From the NCBI GenBank assembly GCA_016789655.1, contig JAEUQV010000035.1, positions 1-46,909 on the forward strand: a DNA stretch of 46,909 bases, in the 5' to 3' direction. The stretch is from Candidatus Saccharimonadota bacterium (GTDB lineage Bacteria; Patescibacteriota; Saccharimonadia; Saccharimonadales; UBA4665). A model generated the notes under the pieces. The model searched no databases. It worked only from the letters and a program-made list of their open reading frames with translations, and had not been told where the DNA came from. The position numbers and the translations under genes are program-made. Positions 39,366 to 46,599 of this stretch are shown piece by piece (position 1 is the first letter of the stretch; each line of letters opens with the position of its first letter).

Positions 39366-41020
39366 TGATAAATATGGAATCCGCCATACCAAAACGACTG
39401 CAAGAACAGAAGATGCGTATGCAGACCCAGCGTCCGAGTAAAGCAGTCGCGTATGTCCGCGTATCGGATGAGTCTCAAGTCGAGGGCGAGAGCCTAGATA
39501 CCCAGCGCGCTCGCATCCAGCAGTATGCAAACAATAACGGGCTGGAAATCGTAAAGTGGTTCGGTGATGAGGGCAAGTCGGCCAAAACCGTCACCAAGCG
39601 CGATGATATGATCGAAATGCTCAAATACTGCTCCCGTAACAAAGGCAAGGTTGGTTACGCTATCTTCTATAACATGAAACGTGCATCCCGCGATGCACCA
39701 AGCTATTATTCTGATCTCAAGGCAGTACTGAGTGGTCTTGGCATGGCCGTGCGCTCCGCTACTGAGCATATCGAAGACTCACCGACTGGTCGCTTTATCG
39801 AAGGTGTACTAGTACTCAATGGGCAGCTTGATAACGAAATCAAAGCGGGTACAACCATCGACAACATGCAGAGCATTGCGCGCCAAGGCTGGTGGCAACA
39901 TGGCTTCTTGGTGGGCTATGACATCGAGCGCGTGAAGGTCGGCATCAAACAGAAGCGAACCACGCTCAAACGCAACAAGGATGCGCGGATAGTCGCGGAG
40001 CTTTTCGCTGCTTTCGCACGGGGCGGCTTGACTCAGGCAGACATCAAACGGATGGCCAAAGAAAAAGGTCTAAAAAACTTCAAGGGCAAATATCTCGATG
40101 ACAATGCTGTTTATCGCATGCTCACCCAGCCAGCCTACGCGGGTTACATTTGTAGTAAGCATACCGATTACGAGATGCACGAAGCCCAACACATGAAAGA
40201 TGCAATCGTAAGCCTAGAAGTATTCCAGCGCGTACAGCATATTCTTGATACGTCTAGCCGTACACGAGTCGGTATCAAAGTAAATATACCGACCGAGGAG
40301 TTTGTATTGAAGCGGTTCGTACTCTGTCCGAATTGTAATAATCCAATGTATGCATCTAGTCCGCGTACGGGTGGCGGTAAATCTCACTCTCCGCGTTATC
40401 ACTGCGCACGACCGTCATGCAAAGGCTTGGTGCCATCAATAAAGGCAGAGACAGCCAACAACGCGTTCGCTTCACTACTCAAGGACATCCAGCCGTCTGG
40501 CTCGACGCTGAAGCTCTACAAAGAGATTCTCAACCGCACGGCTATGCGACAGCTTGATAATCTCAATCGACGCTTGAGCGATCTAAGAAGTAGTCTCAGC
40601 GCGCTCGATGAGGAGCGTAGCATTGCTATGCGCCGCTGGAATAAAGACGAGATGACCGATGCCGAGAAAGACGAGATTATTGCCACCATTGAATCTGACA
40701 AGGCCGAAAAGAAAGATCAGATCGCAAAGCTCGAAGAGCAACAGAGCGTCAAACAGTCACAGATCGACTACGCGATGAACTTCATGCATGATGCACATAA
40801 GCTATGGGTGGATGCGGACGCGGGCATGAGGCAAAGGTTCCAAAAAGCGATCTTCCCAGAGGGAGTGATACTAGACACCAAGACCATGCAGTTTGGAACC
40901 ACACTCATAAGCCCAATTTACAGATACGCACCAAATAAAAAAGACCTTTCCGTATCGGAAAAGTCCCTTTTGGTGACCCCTGCGGGGTTCGAACCCGCGA
41001 TCTTCAGGATGAGAACCTGA
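39365..41020 (+). CDS. large serine recombinase (site-specific integrase)
   Basis: 551 residues. Resolvase catalytic domain with the nucleophile Ser34 in VAYVRVSDESQ and the downstream DTQRARIQQYA...VKWFGDEGKSAKT block. Then come a recombinase domain (about 170-290), a zinc ribbon (CPNCNNP ... CARPSCKG, about 315-345) and a coiled coil (about 385-450). Such enzymes integrate and excise elements between attP and attB. The last 16 residues (TPAGFEPAIFRMRT tail) are encoded by the antisense strand of the tRNA-Glu gene, so the reading frame crosses the presumed attachment junction. The element's own stop would have been different. Confidence 0.93.
   Translation: MINMESAIPKRLQEQKMRMQTQRPSKAVAYVRVSDESQVEGESLDTQRARIQQYANNNGLEIVKWFGDEGKSAKTVTKRDDMIEMLKYCSRNKGKVGYAIFYNMKRASRDAPSYYSDLKAVLSGLGMAVRSATEHIEDSPTGRFIEGVLVLNGQLDNEIKAGTTIDNMQSIARQGWWQHGFLVGYDIERVKVGIKQKRTTLKRNKDARIVAELFAAFARGGLTQADIKRMAKEKGLKNFKGKYLDDNAVYRMLTQPAYAGYICSKHTDYEMHEAQHMKDAIVSLEVFQRVQHILDTSSRTRVGIKVNIPTEEFVLKRFVLCPNCNNPMYASSPRTGGGKSHSPRYHCARPSCKGLVPSIKAETANNAFASLLKDIQPSGSTLKLYKEILNRTAMRQLDNLNRRLSDLRSSLSALDEERSIAMRRWNKDEMTDAEKDEIIATIESDKAEKKDQIAKLEEQQSVKQSQIDYAMNFMHDAHKLWVDADAGMRQRFQKAIFPEGVILDTKTMQFGTTLISPIYRYAPNKKDLSVSEKSLLVTPAGFEPAIFRMRT
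40931..40973. terminator. bidirectional terminator-like hairpin between recombinase and tRNA-Glu
   Basis: CCAAATAAAAAAGACCTTTCC and GGAAAAGTCCCTTTTGG face each other around a short loop with one mismatch in the GC-rich part. Read from the tRNA side it ends in a T-rich run, so it suits tRNA-Glu termination. It lies inside the recombinase reading frame. Like junctions A and B it is bounded by CCA and TGG. Confidence 0.55.
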
Positions 41021-41047
41021 TGTCCTGGACCACTAGACGAAGGGGCC
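40971..41047 (-). tRNA. tRNA-Glu (anticodon CUC)
   Basis: A complete cloverleaf on the minus strand. The acceptor GGCCCCT pairs with AGGGGTC (one G-U); the D-arm region is TCTAGTGGTCCAGGA; the anticodon arm TCAGG-TTCTCAT-CCTGA gives CUC; the T-arm GCGGG-TTCGAAC-CCCGC is perfect; and the CCA end is encoded in the DNA (TGG at 40971-40973 on the plus strand). It overlaps the 3' end of the recombinase frame by 50 bp and is the likely integration target of the adjacent element. Confidence 0.95.
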
Positions 41048-41247
41048 AAAGTCGCTACGCTCCAATTTTCATTTGACATTTATCAATTTTCATTTGAGCT
41101 ACAACAGAGTAGCATATCTGTTACTCTGTGTCCAGGTAAGCTAAAAAATGTTAGATCTGCAGGTTGTAATGCTTATAAAAACGATCAAACCATAGAGCTG
41201 TAAAATAACATACAATTTCTCGAGGGCACCTACCGTATAATGGGTGG
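41048..41247. other. intergenic region upstream of tRNA-Glu and the ABC exporter
   Basis: It contains a direct repeat of CAATTTTCATTTGA (two copies 22 bp apart near 41062-41097) and a perfect 8-bp hairpin ACAGAGTA/TACTCTGT (41104-41129). A TATAAT box at 41236-41241 lies 6 nt before the ABC ATPase ATG, another leaderless-type start. Confidence 0.5.
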
Positions 41248-42234
41248 ATGGCTACGAAACATTCGCGTATATCTGCTAGTGTGGCAATCCAAGCGAAGGG
41301 CTTACGTAAATCTTACGGCGAACAGCAAGTATTGAAGGGTGTTGATTTCACGTTAGAGCAAGGCAGCATATTGGCGCTGCTCGGTCCGAATGGGGCTGGC
41401 AAAACGACAACCATCCGCATATTGAGCACTCTTTTGAAGCCAGATGAAGGTTCTGCTTCGGTCAATGGCTTTGATGTCGTTAAGAAAAGCGCCCAAGTTC
41501 GTGCCAGCATAGGCTTGACTGGCCAGTTCGCTGCTGTGGATGACTATATGACCGGTCGCGAAAATATCCTCATGATCGGTCAGCTGTATCACCTGCCAGC
41601 TGAAGATTTACCGGAACGAACTCGAGATTTACTCGAACAGTTCGACCTGGTAGATGCAGCTGACCGCCCTGCCCGTACGTATTCGGGTGGTATGAAGCGT
41701 AGGCTCGATCTGGCTATGAGCCTTGTCGCCTCGCCCGCCATTTTATTCCTCGATGAACCGACGACCGGGCTTGATCCGCGTAGCCGGCTCGCCCTATGGC
41801 ACATGATAAAAGAACTTGCCAGAGGCGGGACTACCATTTTGCTCACGACACAATATATGGAAGAAGCCGAATATTTAGCCGACAACGTCATTGTGATTGA
41901 CCACGGCCAAGTGATTGCAGAAGGCACGGTGAGCGAGCTAAAAGCCCAGGCCGGTGCCGAGCGTGTCGAAGTAACGCTGAAACGCGCGAAAGATCTGCAT
42001 GTGGTACGAAAGTTGGCTGGCGCCGAAGCTAGTTCAGATGAAGAAACACTGATGGTTACCGCTCCGGCACGAAAAGGCGCAGAGTCGCTTTATGAACTAT
42101 TAGGTAAACTCAACACGGCAAAAATCCCGCTAGAATCAGCAGCTTTGCGGCGCCCCACACTAGACGATGTCTTTCTTGCTCTAACAGGACATGCTACTGA
42201 AGAAGAAGCCGCAAAGGAGGCCAAGCATGCATAA
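41248..42234 (+). CDS. ABC transporter ATPase, DrrA-type (antibiotic/lipid exporter)
   Basis: 328 residues. Walker A GPNGAGKTT (about 48-56), Q-loop (GLTGQFAAVDDYMTGREN), ABC signature YSGGMKRRLDLA, Walker B ILFLDEPTTGLDP and the H-loop region (TILLTTQYMEEAEYLAD) are all present. The last 80 residues match the C-terminal extension (DUF4162) of daunorubicin-resistance DrrA proteins. It powers export through the permease encoded next, whose start overlaps its stop by 8 bp. A TATAAT box is 6 nt upstream of the ATG. Substrate unknown. Confidence 0.92.
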   Translation: MATKHSRISASVAIQAKGLRKSYGEQQVLKGVDFTLEQGSILALLGPNGAGKTTTIRILSTLLKPDEGSASVNGFDVVKKSAQVRASIGLTGQFAAVDDYMTGRENILMIGQLYHLPAEDLPERTRDLLEQFDLVDAADRPARTYSGGMKRRLDLAMSLVASPAILFLDEPTTGLDPRSRLALWHMIKELARGGTTILLTTQYMEEAEYLADNVIVIDHGQVIAEGTVSELKAQAGAERVEVTLKRAKDLHVVRKLAGAEASSDEETLMVTAPARKGAESLYELLGKLNTAKIPLESAALRRPTLDDVFLALTGHATEEEAAKEAKHA

Positions 42235-42997
42235 TCTAACTTGGGCATTTAAAGATTCCGTCGTGCTGGCTCGCCGGAGCATCTTACATATACTGCGCAG
42301 CTTCGACCAAGTCATGTCGCTAATTATGTTCCCTATCATGTTTATGCTTTTAAACCGCTATGTACTAGGGGGCGCTATAGACACCGGAAAAGTGAGCTAC
42401 GCCAATTACCTCTTTGCCGGCATACTAGTGCAAACTTTGGCTTTCGGGGCCAACTACACCACCATAAACCTAGCCGTAGACATGAAAGAAGGCATTATAG
42501 ACCGGTTCCGCAGCTTGCCTATGCACAATGCTGCCGTTGTTGTCGGGCACATCATCAGCGATTTATTTAGGAATATCATCTCTGGGCTCATTATAGTTTT
42601 GGTGGGCTTCGTCATAGGTTTTCGGCCGAATGCCAGTGCTGGTGAGTGGCTGCTCGTTGCCCTGCTTGCGATACTCTTTACTCTCGCCATATCTTGGCTG
42701 TCTGCTATCTTAGGTCTTTTAGTCAAATCGCTCGAGGCAGCACAGTGGATGGGTTTTATCATCATATTTCCCCTCACCTTCATATCTAGTGCCTTTGTAC
42801 CGACCAATACTATGCCGAGTGTCCTCAGGGTATTTGCCGAAAACCAACCGCTGACGCACGTTATAGACACTATGCGAGCGTGGCTTGTCGGTACCTCGCT
42901 CGATAATTCCGGTTGGCTATCGTTCGTCTGGTGTATAGCCATAATCATCGTGTCTGTACCTGTTACGGCCTGGCTCTTCCGTCGTCGCTCAAACTAA
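42227..42997 (+). CDS. ABC-2 type exporter permease, DrrB-like
   Basis: 256 residues from the ATG at 42227, selected because a perfect AAAGGAGG Shine-Dalgarno lies 6-7 nt upstream; an upstream in-frame ATG at 42191 would lie deep in the ATPase gene. Six membrane helices and the ABC-2 signature region (SLEAAQWMGFIIIFPLTFISSAFVP, then FAENQPLTHVIDTMRAWLVG) are typical of DrrB. It overlaps the ATPase gene in the form ATGCATAA, so the two subunits are translationally coupled. Confidence 0.92.
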   Translation: MHNLTWAFKDSVVLARRSILHILRSFDQVMSLIMFPIMFMLLNRYVLGGAIDTGKVSYANYLFAGILVQTLAFGANYTTINLAVDMKEGIIDRFRSLPMHNAAVVVGHIISDLFRNIISGLIIVLVGFVIGFRPNASAGEWLLVALLAILFTLAISWLSAILGLLVKSLEAAQWMGFIIIFPLTFISSAFVPTNTMPSVLRVFAENQPLTHVIDTMRAWLVGTSLDNSGWLSFVWCIAIIIVSVPVTAWLFRRRSN

Positions 42998-43150
42998 GTC
43001 TCATGGGCACGCCGCATATTGATCAGATAGTGTTCTTCTATATGTGTGCCGCTCAGTGTTGATGTACTCTTTTTAGGGCATAATCTGTCCTAAGGCCAAC
43101 AAATACCTGTATAGTATGTAGTAATATAATTTTATAATTTATTGCTGAGT

Positions 43151-43780
43151 ATGGTCGCACCCGAAGCATCTGATGTATCTAGGTTTACTATGGCTGAGTC
43201 TGCGCTACATGAAGCGTCGTTTATTCGACGAGTCGCACGAAGATCCATTGGGCTTGTACCGGAGCTATATGACCGCGCAACCTTGGCTGCGTTCGGCGTA
43301 GTGCTAAATGCGGTTTCGGGCTACCAGGTAGCTCGTGATCACATCGGTGGGTTACCAAACTTAGGGCAAGAAGATGGTAATTGGTTGCAACAAATACTGT
43401 ATGATAGCGGCCAGCATTTTGGGCCATCGTTGGTTGTCGGGCTTACGGGGGCTAGCCTTTTACGCGCATGCGACGAAAAGGCATTAGCGCAAGGAAGGAT
43501 GCCAGAAGCAGATATTCGCCATATGCGTGGACCTCGTCGGGCTATTCGGTACGCGTCAGCCGCATTTTTGGCTGCAGGTTTCGCCAACTGCGCGAATGAG
43601 CTTTGCGAGGGATCAACCGGACGAAATCTTGTTGCGAAGACCGTAACCGAGAGTTTCTTTTCTTTTGAAGACCTTGCCGTAGGCACGGCGACACCTGTAG
43701 CTGTTTTGGCTCTAGCTGCTGCGGCGCAAGTAGTCCGGAACACTTGGCAGACACGCACTCGCTTAACGGTGGTACGGTAA
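43151..43780 (+). CDS. hypothetical protein with hydrophobic segments, about 209 residues
   Basis: The ATG at 43151 gives 209 residues; a TTG at 43142 would add three. There are moderately hydrophobic, Ala/Gly-rich segments (FGPSLVVGLTGASLL; IRYASAAFLAAGFANCANELC; VGTATPVAVLALAAAAQVV) that may be membrane helices, separated by Arg-rich stretches. No family is recognised. A TATAAT box lies 12 nt before the ATG. Its 3' end overlaps the 3' end of rlmH by 18 bp, tail to tail. Confidence 0.55.
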   Translation: MVAPEASDVSRFTMAESALHEASFIRRVARRSIGLVPELYDRATLAAFGVVLNAVSGYQVARDHIGGLPNLGQEDGNWLQQILYDSGQHFGPSLVVGLTGASLLRACDEKALAQGRMPEADIRHMRGPRRAIRYASAAFLAAGFANCANELCEGSTGRNLVAKTVTESFFSFEDLAVGTATPVAVLALAAAAQVVRNTWQTRTRLTVVR

Positions 43781-44194
43781 GCCAGCATTGATGGTGCTGG
43801 CGCGGTAGAGGGCTTCAAGCGTGACGACCATGGCTAGGTCATGTGGTAATGTCAGGCGGCCTAATGACCACTGGTAATCTGCACTGTCGCGTACCTGTTG
43901 CGGCAGCCCATCTGGACCACCGACGATGAAGCTGACTTCCCTGCTTTCTAGCTCGCGGGCTTCTAAAAAGCTCGCTAGGTCTTCTGAAGTATATTCTTTA
44001 CCAAAAATTTCCAAGATAATTCGGACCGTACCCGCTGTTTCTGCCAGTATTTTTTCGGCGTCGTTGGTGTACTTATCGTGCAGCTGCGTGGTGCGTACTG
44101 AGTGCAGGCGCTGTAGCCTACCATAATATTCATCCCAGCCTGCATGAGCATAAGCGAGCTTTGGTTTACCAATTGTTAAAATATGCAATTTCAC
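43763..44194 (-). CDS. rlmH: 23S rRNA (pseudouridine1915-N3)-methyltransferase RlmH
   Basis: 143 residues, SPOUT family. MKLHILTIGKPK at the start, FIVGGPDGLPQQV in the SAM-binding knot, and the C-terminal MVVTLEALYRASTINAGLPYHR ending in YHR are diagnostic. It methylates Psi1915 in helix 69 of 23S rRNA in assembled ribosomes. The start is a GTG that overlaps the TGA of the upstream methyltransferase gene as GTGA, so translation is coupled. It is tail-to-tail with the unknown gene at 43151-43780. Confidence 0.93.
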   Translation of the reverse strand: MKLHILTIGKPKLAYAHAGWDEYYGRLQRLHSVRTTQLHDKYTNDAEKILAETAGTVRIILEIFGKEYTSEDLASFLEARELESREVSFIVGGPDGLPQQVRDSADYQWSLGRLTLPHDLAMVVTLEALYRASTINAGLPYHR

Positions 44195-44811
44195 AAGTGT
44201 ATTATCCCCAGATTATGAGCAGTGCGTACACGATCTCGGTGCATAAACTCATGCACAGCTCGCGCTGCACCTGGTAAGGCTTCTCTTGCGTAATCGTCAA
44301 CGATGATGGTGCCTCCCTTTTGCATGTTTGGCAATACTAGCTGCATGGAATCTCGTATAGATTCGTAAAAGTCTCCATCTAAAAAAGCGAATGCTATTTT
44401 GTCAGGTACATCTTGACTAGTTAAGTTAGAGAACCATGCTTTATGAATAATCGGAGTACGTACTTGTGCCTTTTGAAACTCATGCATAAACTGTTTTTTA
44501 CTTACTGCCAACTCACCCCGGACGAACTGCTCCCCTGTTATGGAGACATCCTGGGCTGATTTAGCTGGTAGGCCTTCGAAACTGTCGTAAACGTGGAATG
44601 TCCGGGTCGCCGATTCGCCCAGTACATCAAGTATGCGTCGAATGAAGAGGCTGGTAGTGCCTATATAGCAACCGAATTCCACGATGTCGCCCGGTGTTCC
44701 CTTGGCGATCACACGCTCGAGCTCACGTAGTATAATCTCGACCTGCGCCTTGTTAACTTGGTCGGAGATGAGCGGGTACTTGGTGAGAAGTGAGGAGATA
44801 GTGGATGTCAT
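44191..44811 (-). CDS. TylF/MycF-like class I methyltransferase
   Basis: 206 residues from the ATG at 44811 (a TTG at 44826 is an alternative). The SAM motif is GDIVEFGCYIGTTSLFI, preceded by a helical N-terminus. HVYDSFEGLPAKSAQD and KIAFAFLDGDFYESIRDSMQLVLPNMQKGGTIIVDDY match the TylF/macrocin O-methyltransferase family with its metal-binding Asp residues. The substrate, probably a sugar or surface glycan, is unknown. It is coupled to rlmH through a 4-bp GTGA overlap. Repeat R1 lies immediately upstream. Confidence 0.82.
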   Translation of the reverse strand: MTSTISSLLTKYPLISDQVNKAQVEIILRELERVIAKGTPGDIVEFGCYIGTTSLFIRRILDVLGESATRTFHVYDSFEGLPAKSAQDVSITGEQFVRGELAVSKKQFMHEFQKAQVRTPIIHKAWFSNLTSQDVPDKIAFAFLDGDFYESIRDSMQLVLPNMQKGGTIIVDDYAREALPGAARAVHEFMHRDRVRTAHNLGIIHL

Positions 44812-44833
44812 GTGATATGCCTTCAATCTGTTT

Positions 44834-44938
44834 AAGAGGGGCTCACCCCTCTTGAGGTACTCTCATCGCTATGCTCGAGAGCAGCCTCCACTCCCCCAGT
44901 CGCCCTTGCGGGCGCCTGCCCTCGCTGTGCTCGGGTTT
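44834..44938. repeat. palindromic repeat R1, intergenic copy
   Basis: About 105 bp matching 17941-18045 in der. It has the AGAGGGGC/CCCCTCT palindrome, identical GAGGTACTCTCATCGCT and CCTCCACTCCCCCAG blocks, a variable central hairpin (GTCGCCC/GGGCG) and an identical CTCGCTGTGCTCGGGTTT end. The central hairpin differs in sequence while keeping its pairing, evidence that structure matters. It lies between the TrmB-like regulator and the methyltransferase. Confidence 0.85.
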
Positions 44939-44960
44939 ACAGCAGCCGAACGCAGTTTGT

Positions 44961-45707
44961 CTAGAGGGTTTGCCATAGGTGGTCGAAAAGCTCTTTTTGC
45001 ATGTGGGTGACGCCAGGGTTATCGATGACGATGGCGGAAAGGACGTTGGCTTCATCCATGGTGATGAGGGCGGTTTTATTGCCATATATAAGCGTGTAAC
45101 AGCTGGGAGCTTCGCCGCGTGTGGCGGGGATGATTTTGCGCTCGCTGAGCTCATCAGGGCTGCCGCCGTTGCCTATACCTATAACTCGTACACGAATTCG
45201 CTCGCTAATCCGCCGCTGCGTAAAGTTGGGGAAGTTCTGGTACATATACTGCCTAACTCGTTTGGTAGATATGACGCGGTACGAATCATAATCTTGCTCA
45301 CGGCAGGTAGCAAGTACATCTCGTAAGACTGCCGCAACACCCTCATGATCTTCGAAAAAGGTAGCAAATGGAGTGGCAGCGTTTAGCTCTATAGGCTTGG
45401 GAAGGTTTGCAATGTAGTCTGCGGCTAGCACCTGGGCGCGGGCAGCTTTGACTTGCCGCTCCTTGAGCAACTCGGTAATTACATCGGGGTTAGCGGCCGT
45501 AAAACGGCGCTGTTTGCCGACCTCTATAGAGCCTACGAGCCCCTGTTCGGTCAGTTTCTTGATGCTTTCGTATACGCTGCCGCGGTTTATACCAGTAGCA
45601 GCAGCAATTTTACGCAGACTGCTTTGAGGGTATGCTACCAGAGATTCATATACGCGTTTGTCACGCGCATCTAAGCCAATTTCTTCGAAATGAAATGAAT
45701 CGGGCAT
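44961..45707 (-). CDS. TrmB-family-like transcriptional regulator
   Basis: 248 residues. The N-terminal winged helix (about 12-70) has RDKRVYESLVAYPQSSLRKIAAATGINRGSVYESIKKLTEQGLV, the pattern of TrmB/sugar-specific regulators. A short helical linker is followed by a C-terminal effector-like domain (YRVISTKRVRQYMYQNFP; YGNKTALITMDEANVLSAIVIDN) like the phospholipase D-like domain of TrmB relatives. An inverted repeat covers the promoter just before its ATG, so autoregulation is likely. The target genes are unknown. Confidence 0.78.
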   Translation of the reverse strand: MPDSFHFEEIGLDARDKRVYESLVAYPQSSLRKIAAATGINRGSVYESIKKLTEQGLVGSIEVGKQRRFTAANPDVITELLKERQVKAARAQVLAADYIANLPKPIELNAATPFATFFEDHEGVAAVLRDVLATCREQDYDSYRVISTKRVRQYMYQNFPNFTQRRISERIRVRVIGIGNGGSPDELSERKIIPATRGEAPSCYTLIYGNKTALITMDEANVLSAIVIDNPGVTHMQKELFDHLWQTL

Positions 45708-45710
45708 AAT

Positions 45711-45726
45711 TATACTGGTTAGTATA
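45711..45726. promoter_or_regulatory. operator-like inverted repeat over the TrmB-like gene's promoter
   Basis: TATACT (45711-45716) and AGTATA (45721-45726) form a perfect 6-bp inverted repeat around GGTT, ending 4 nt from the ATG at 45707. Read on the minus strand, the distal arm is a TATACT -10 box 13 nt before the start codon. A repressor bound here would block transcription, fitting autoregulation. Confidence 0.5.
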
Positions 45727-45816
45727 CCATTCAGGTACTATTAAGATAACAGATGACAGAAATGTAGCAGGTAGCATACCCCTCAGAAACTGTTTTCCAC
45801 CCCCTCTCACCAGCCC

Positions 45817-46164
45817 TCACCGGCCAAAACAGGCGTATGTCGCCTGCGTCTTATACCGATAAGCCTTGCCGGCAGATGTCTGTTTTGACTTGCCCATATC
45901 TGTTATGACAATGACGATTTTGTCTGGGATAGGTGTAAGCGAGCGATCTACGATGGCTATATCGCCGTCGAATATGCCGCAGCGGTGCCAGCTGTGTCCA
46001 GGTATGCGGAAGAAATAGGTGCTGTTGGGTCGTTTTATAAGCAATCGGTCGAGGTTCAGCGGTGTTCGCCCGCGCTTGGCAGCTGGGTTGGGAAACCCCT
46101 TGCGGGTTGCTACGACAGTGCTGATTGCATTTGCGGTTTCGTCGAGTAGGTTTATATCGTCCAT
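45817..46164 (-). CDS. UmuD/LexA-like S24 peptidase-fold protein, short
   Basis: 115 residues from the ATG at 46164, which follows GGAGAGGG. FPNPAAKRGRTPLNLDRLLI, then the KRPNSTYFFRIPGHS stretch and GIFDGDIAIVDRSL, match UmuD (the FPSPAxxxxxxxLdLNxLLI, GDSM and GIxDGDxxIVD regions). The nucleophile serine is kept (GHSW, where UmuD has GDSM), but the segment that carries the catalytic Lys and the last beta-strands is short and divergent (GKSKQTSAGKAYRYK). Whether it self-cleaves is doubtful. It is the last gene of a tight three-gene operon; no UmuC/DinB polymerase gene is in the window. Confidence 0.75.
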   Translation of the reverse strand: MDDINLLDETANAISTVVATRKGFPNPAAKRGRTPLNLDRLLIKRPNSTYFFRIPGHSWHRCGIFDGDIAIVDRSLTPIPDKIVIVITDMGKSKQTSAGKAYRYKTQATYACFGR

Positions 46165-46337
46165 CGCAGTTTCCCTCTCCAAGTTGGTGCGGACGGCTCT
46201 TCGCGGTATAGGTCTATGGCAAGGCGGCGTGGTCGCGGGGTGATATCGAATGGGGTGTGCAGTGCTACTGGCTCTGCGCCCGGAAAATAGCGCTGAATTT
46301 GCTCTAAGTCTTCGGTAAGGTATTGGCGACGCTTCAT
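46152..46337 (-). CDS. 61-residue hypothetical protein of the UmuD-like operon
   Basis: The ATG at 46337 lies one base after the TAA of the preceding gene, and the 3' end overlaps the UmuD-like ATG by 13 bp. The product is basic and Pro/Arg-rich (HTPFDITPRPRRLAIDLYRE). A longer frame from 46436 only overlaps the neighbour. Packing between two coupled genes is the main evidence for reality. I recognise no family. Confidence 0.6.
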   Translation of the reverse strand: MKRRQYLTEDLEQIQRYFPGAEPVALHTPFDITPRPRRLAIDLYREEPSAPTWRGKLRWTI

Positions 46338-46338
46338 T

Positions 46339-46599
46339 TTAAAATACCTCCGTGCCGGTTGTGAGGCCCAGTAGCGTCCAGCGCTGGCCATCTTGCCGCA
46401 GGCGGTATATATCGCCATCATCTGCGTGCATATCAAAAAGTTTTATAGCTTCACTTCCTTTGCGCACCAAGTAACGCAGCCCGTTAGCGAAGGTGACAGC
46501 CTGGCCATGGTATTCGATTTCGCGGGGGAAAGTACGCATGTCTTGCCCGGAAAAGTAGATTGCGTTAACGGTAACTTCTTGGTTGATAACGTGTGTCAT
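46339..46599 (-). CDS. 86-residue hypothetical protein, first gene of the UmuD-like operon
   Basis: A compact beta-rich protein: VTVNAIYFSGQDMRTFPREIEYHGQAVTF, then GLRYLVRKGSEAIKLFDMHADDGDIYRLRQDGQRWTLLGL. It begins with an ATG preceded by GGAGACCCC and ends one base before the next ATG. The co-directional, nearly overlapping arrangement with the UmuD-like gene suggests a shared function in stress or mutagenesis. I do not recognise a named family. Confidence 0.6.
   Translation of the reverse strand: MTHVINQEVTVNAIYFSGQDMRTFPREIEYHGQAVTFANGLRYLVRKGSEAIKLFDMHADDGDIYRLRQDGQRWTLLGLTTGTEVF

Noticed and set aside
44843-45154. 103-codon ORF over repeat R1 and the regulator's end
   Set aside because: It is an antiphase shadow of the TrmB-like gene plus repeat sequence.
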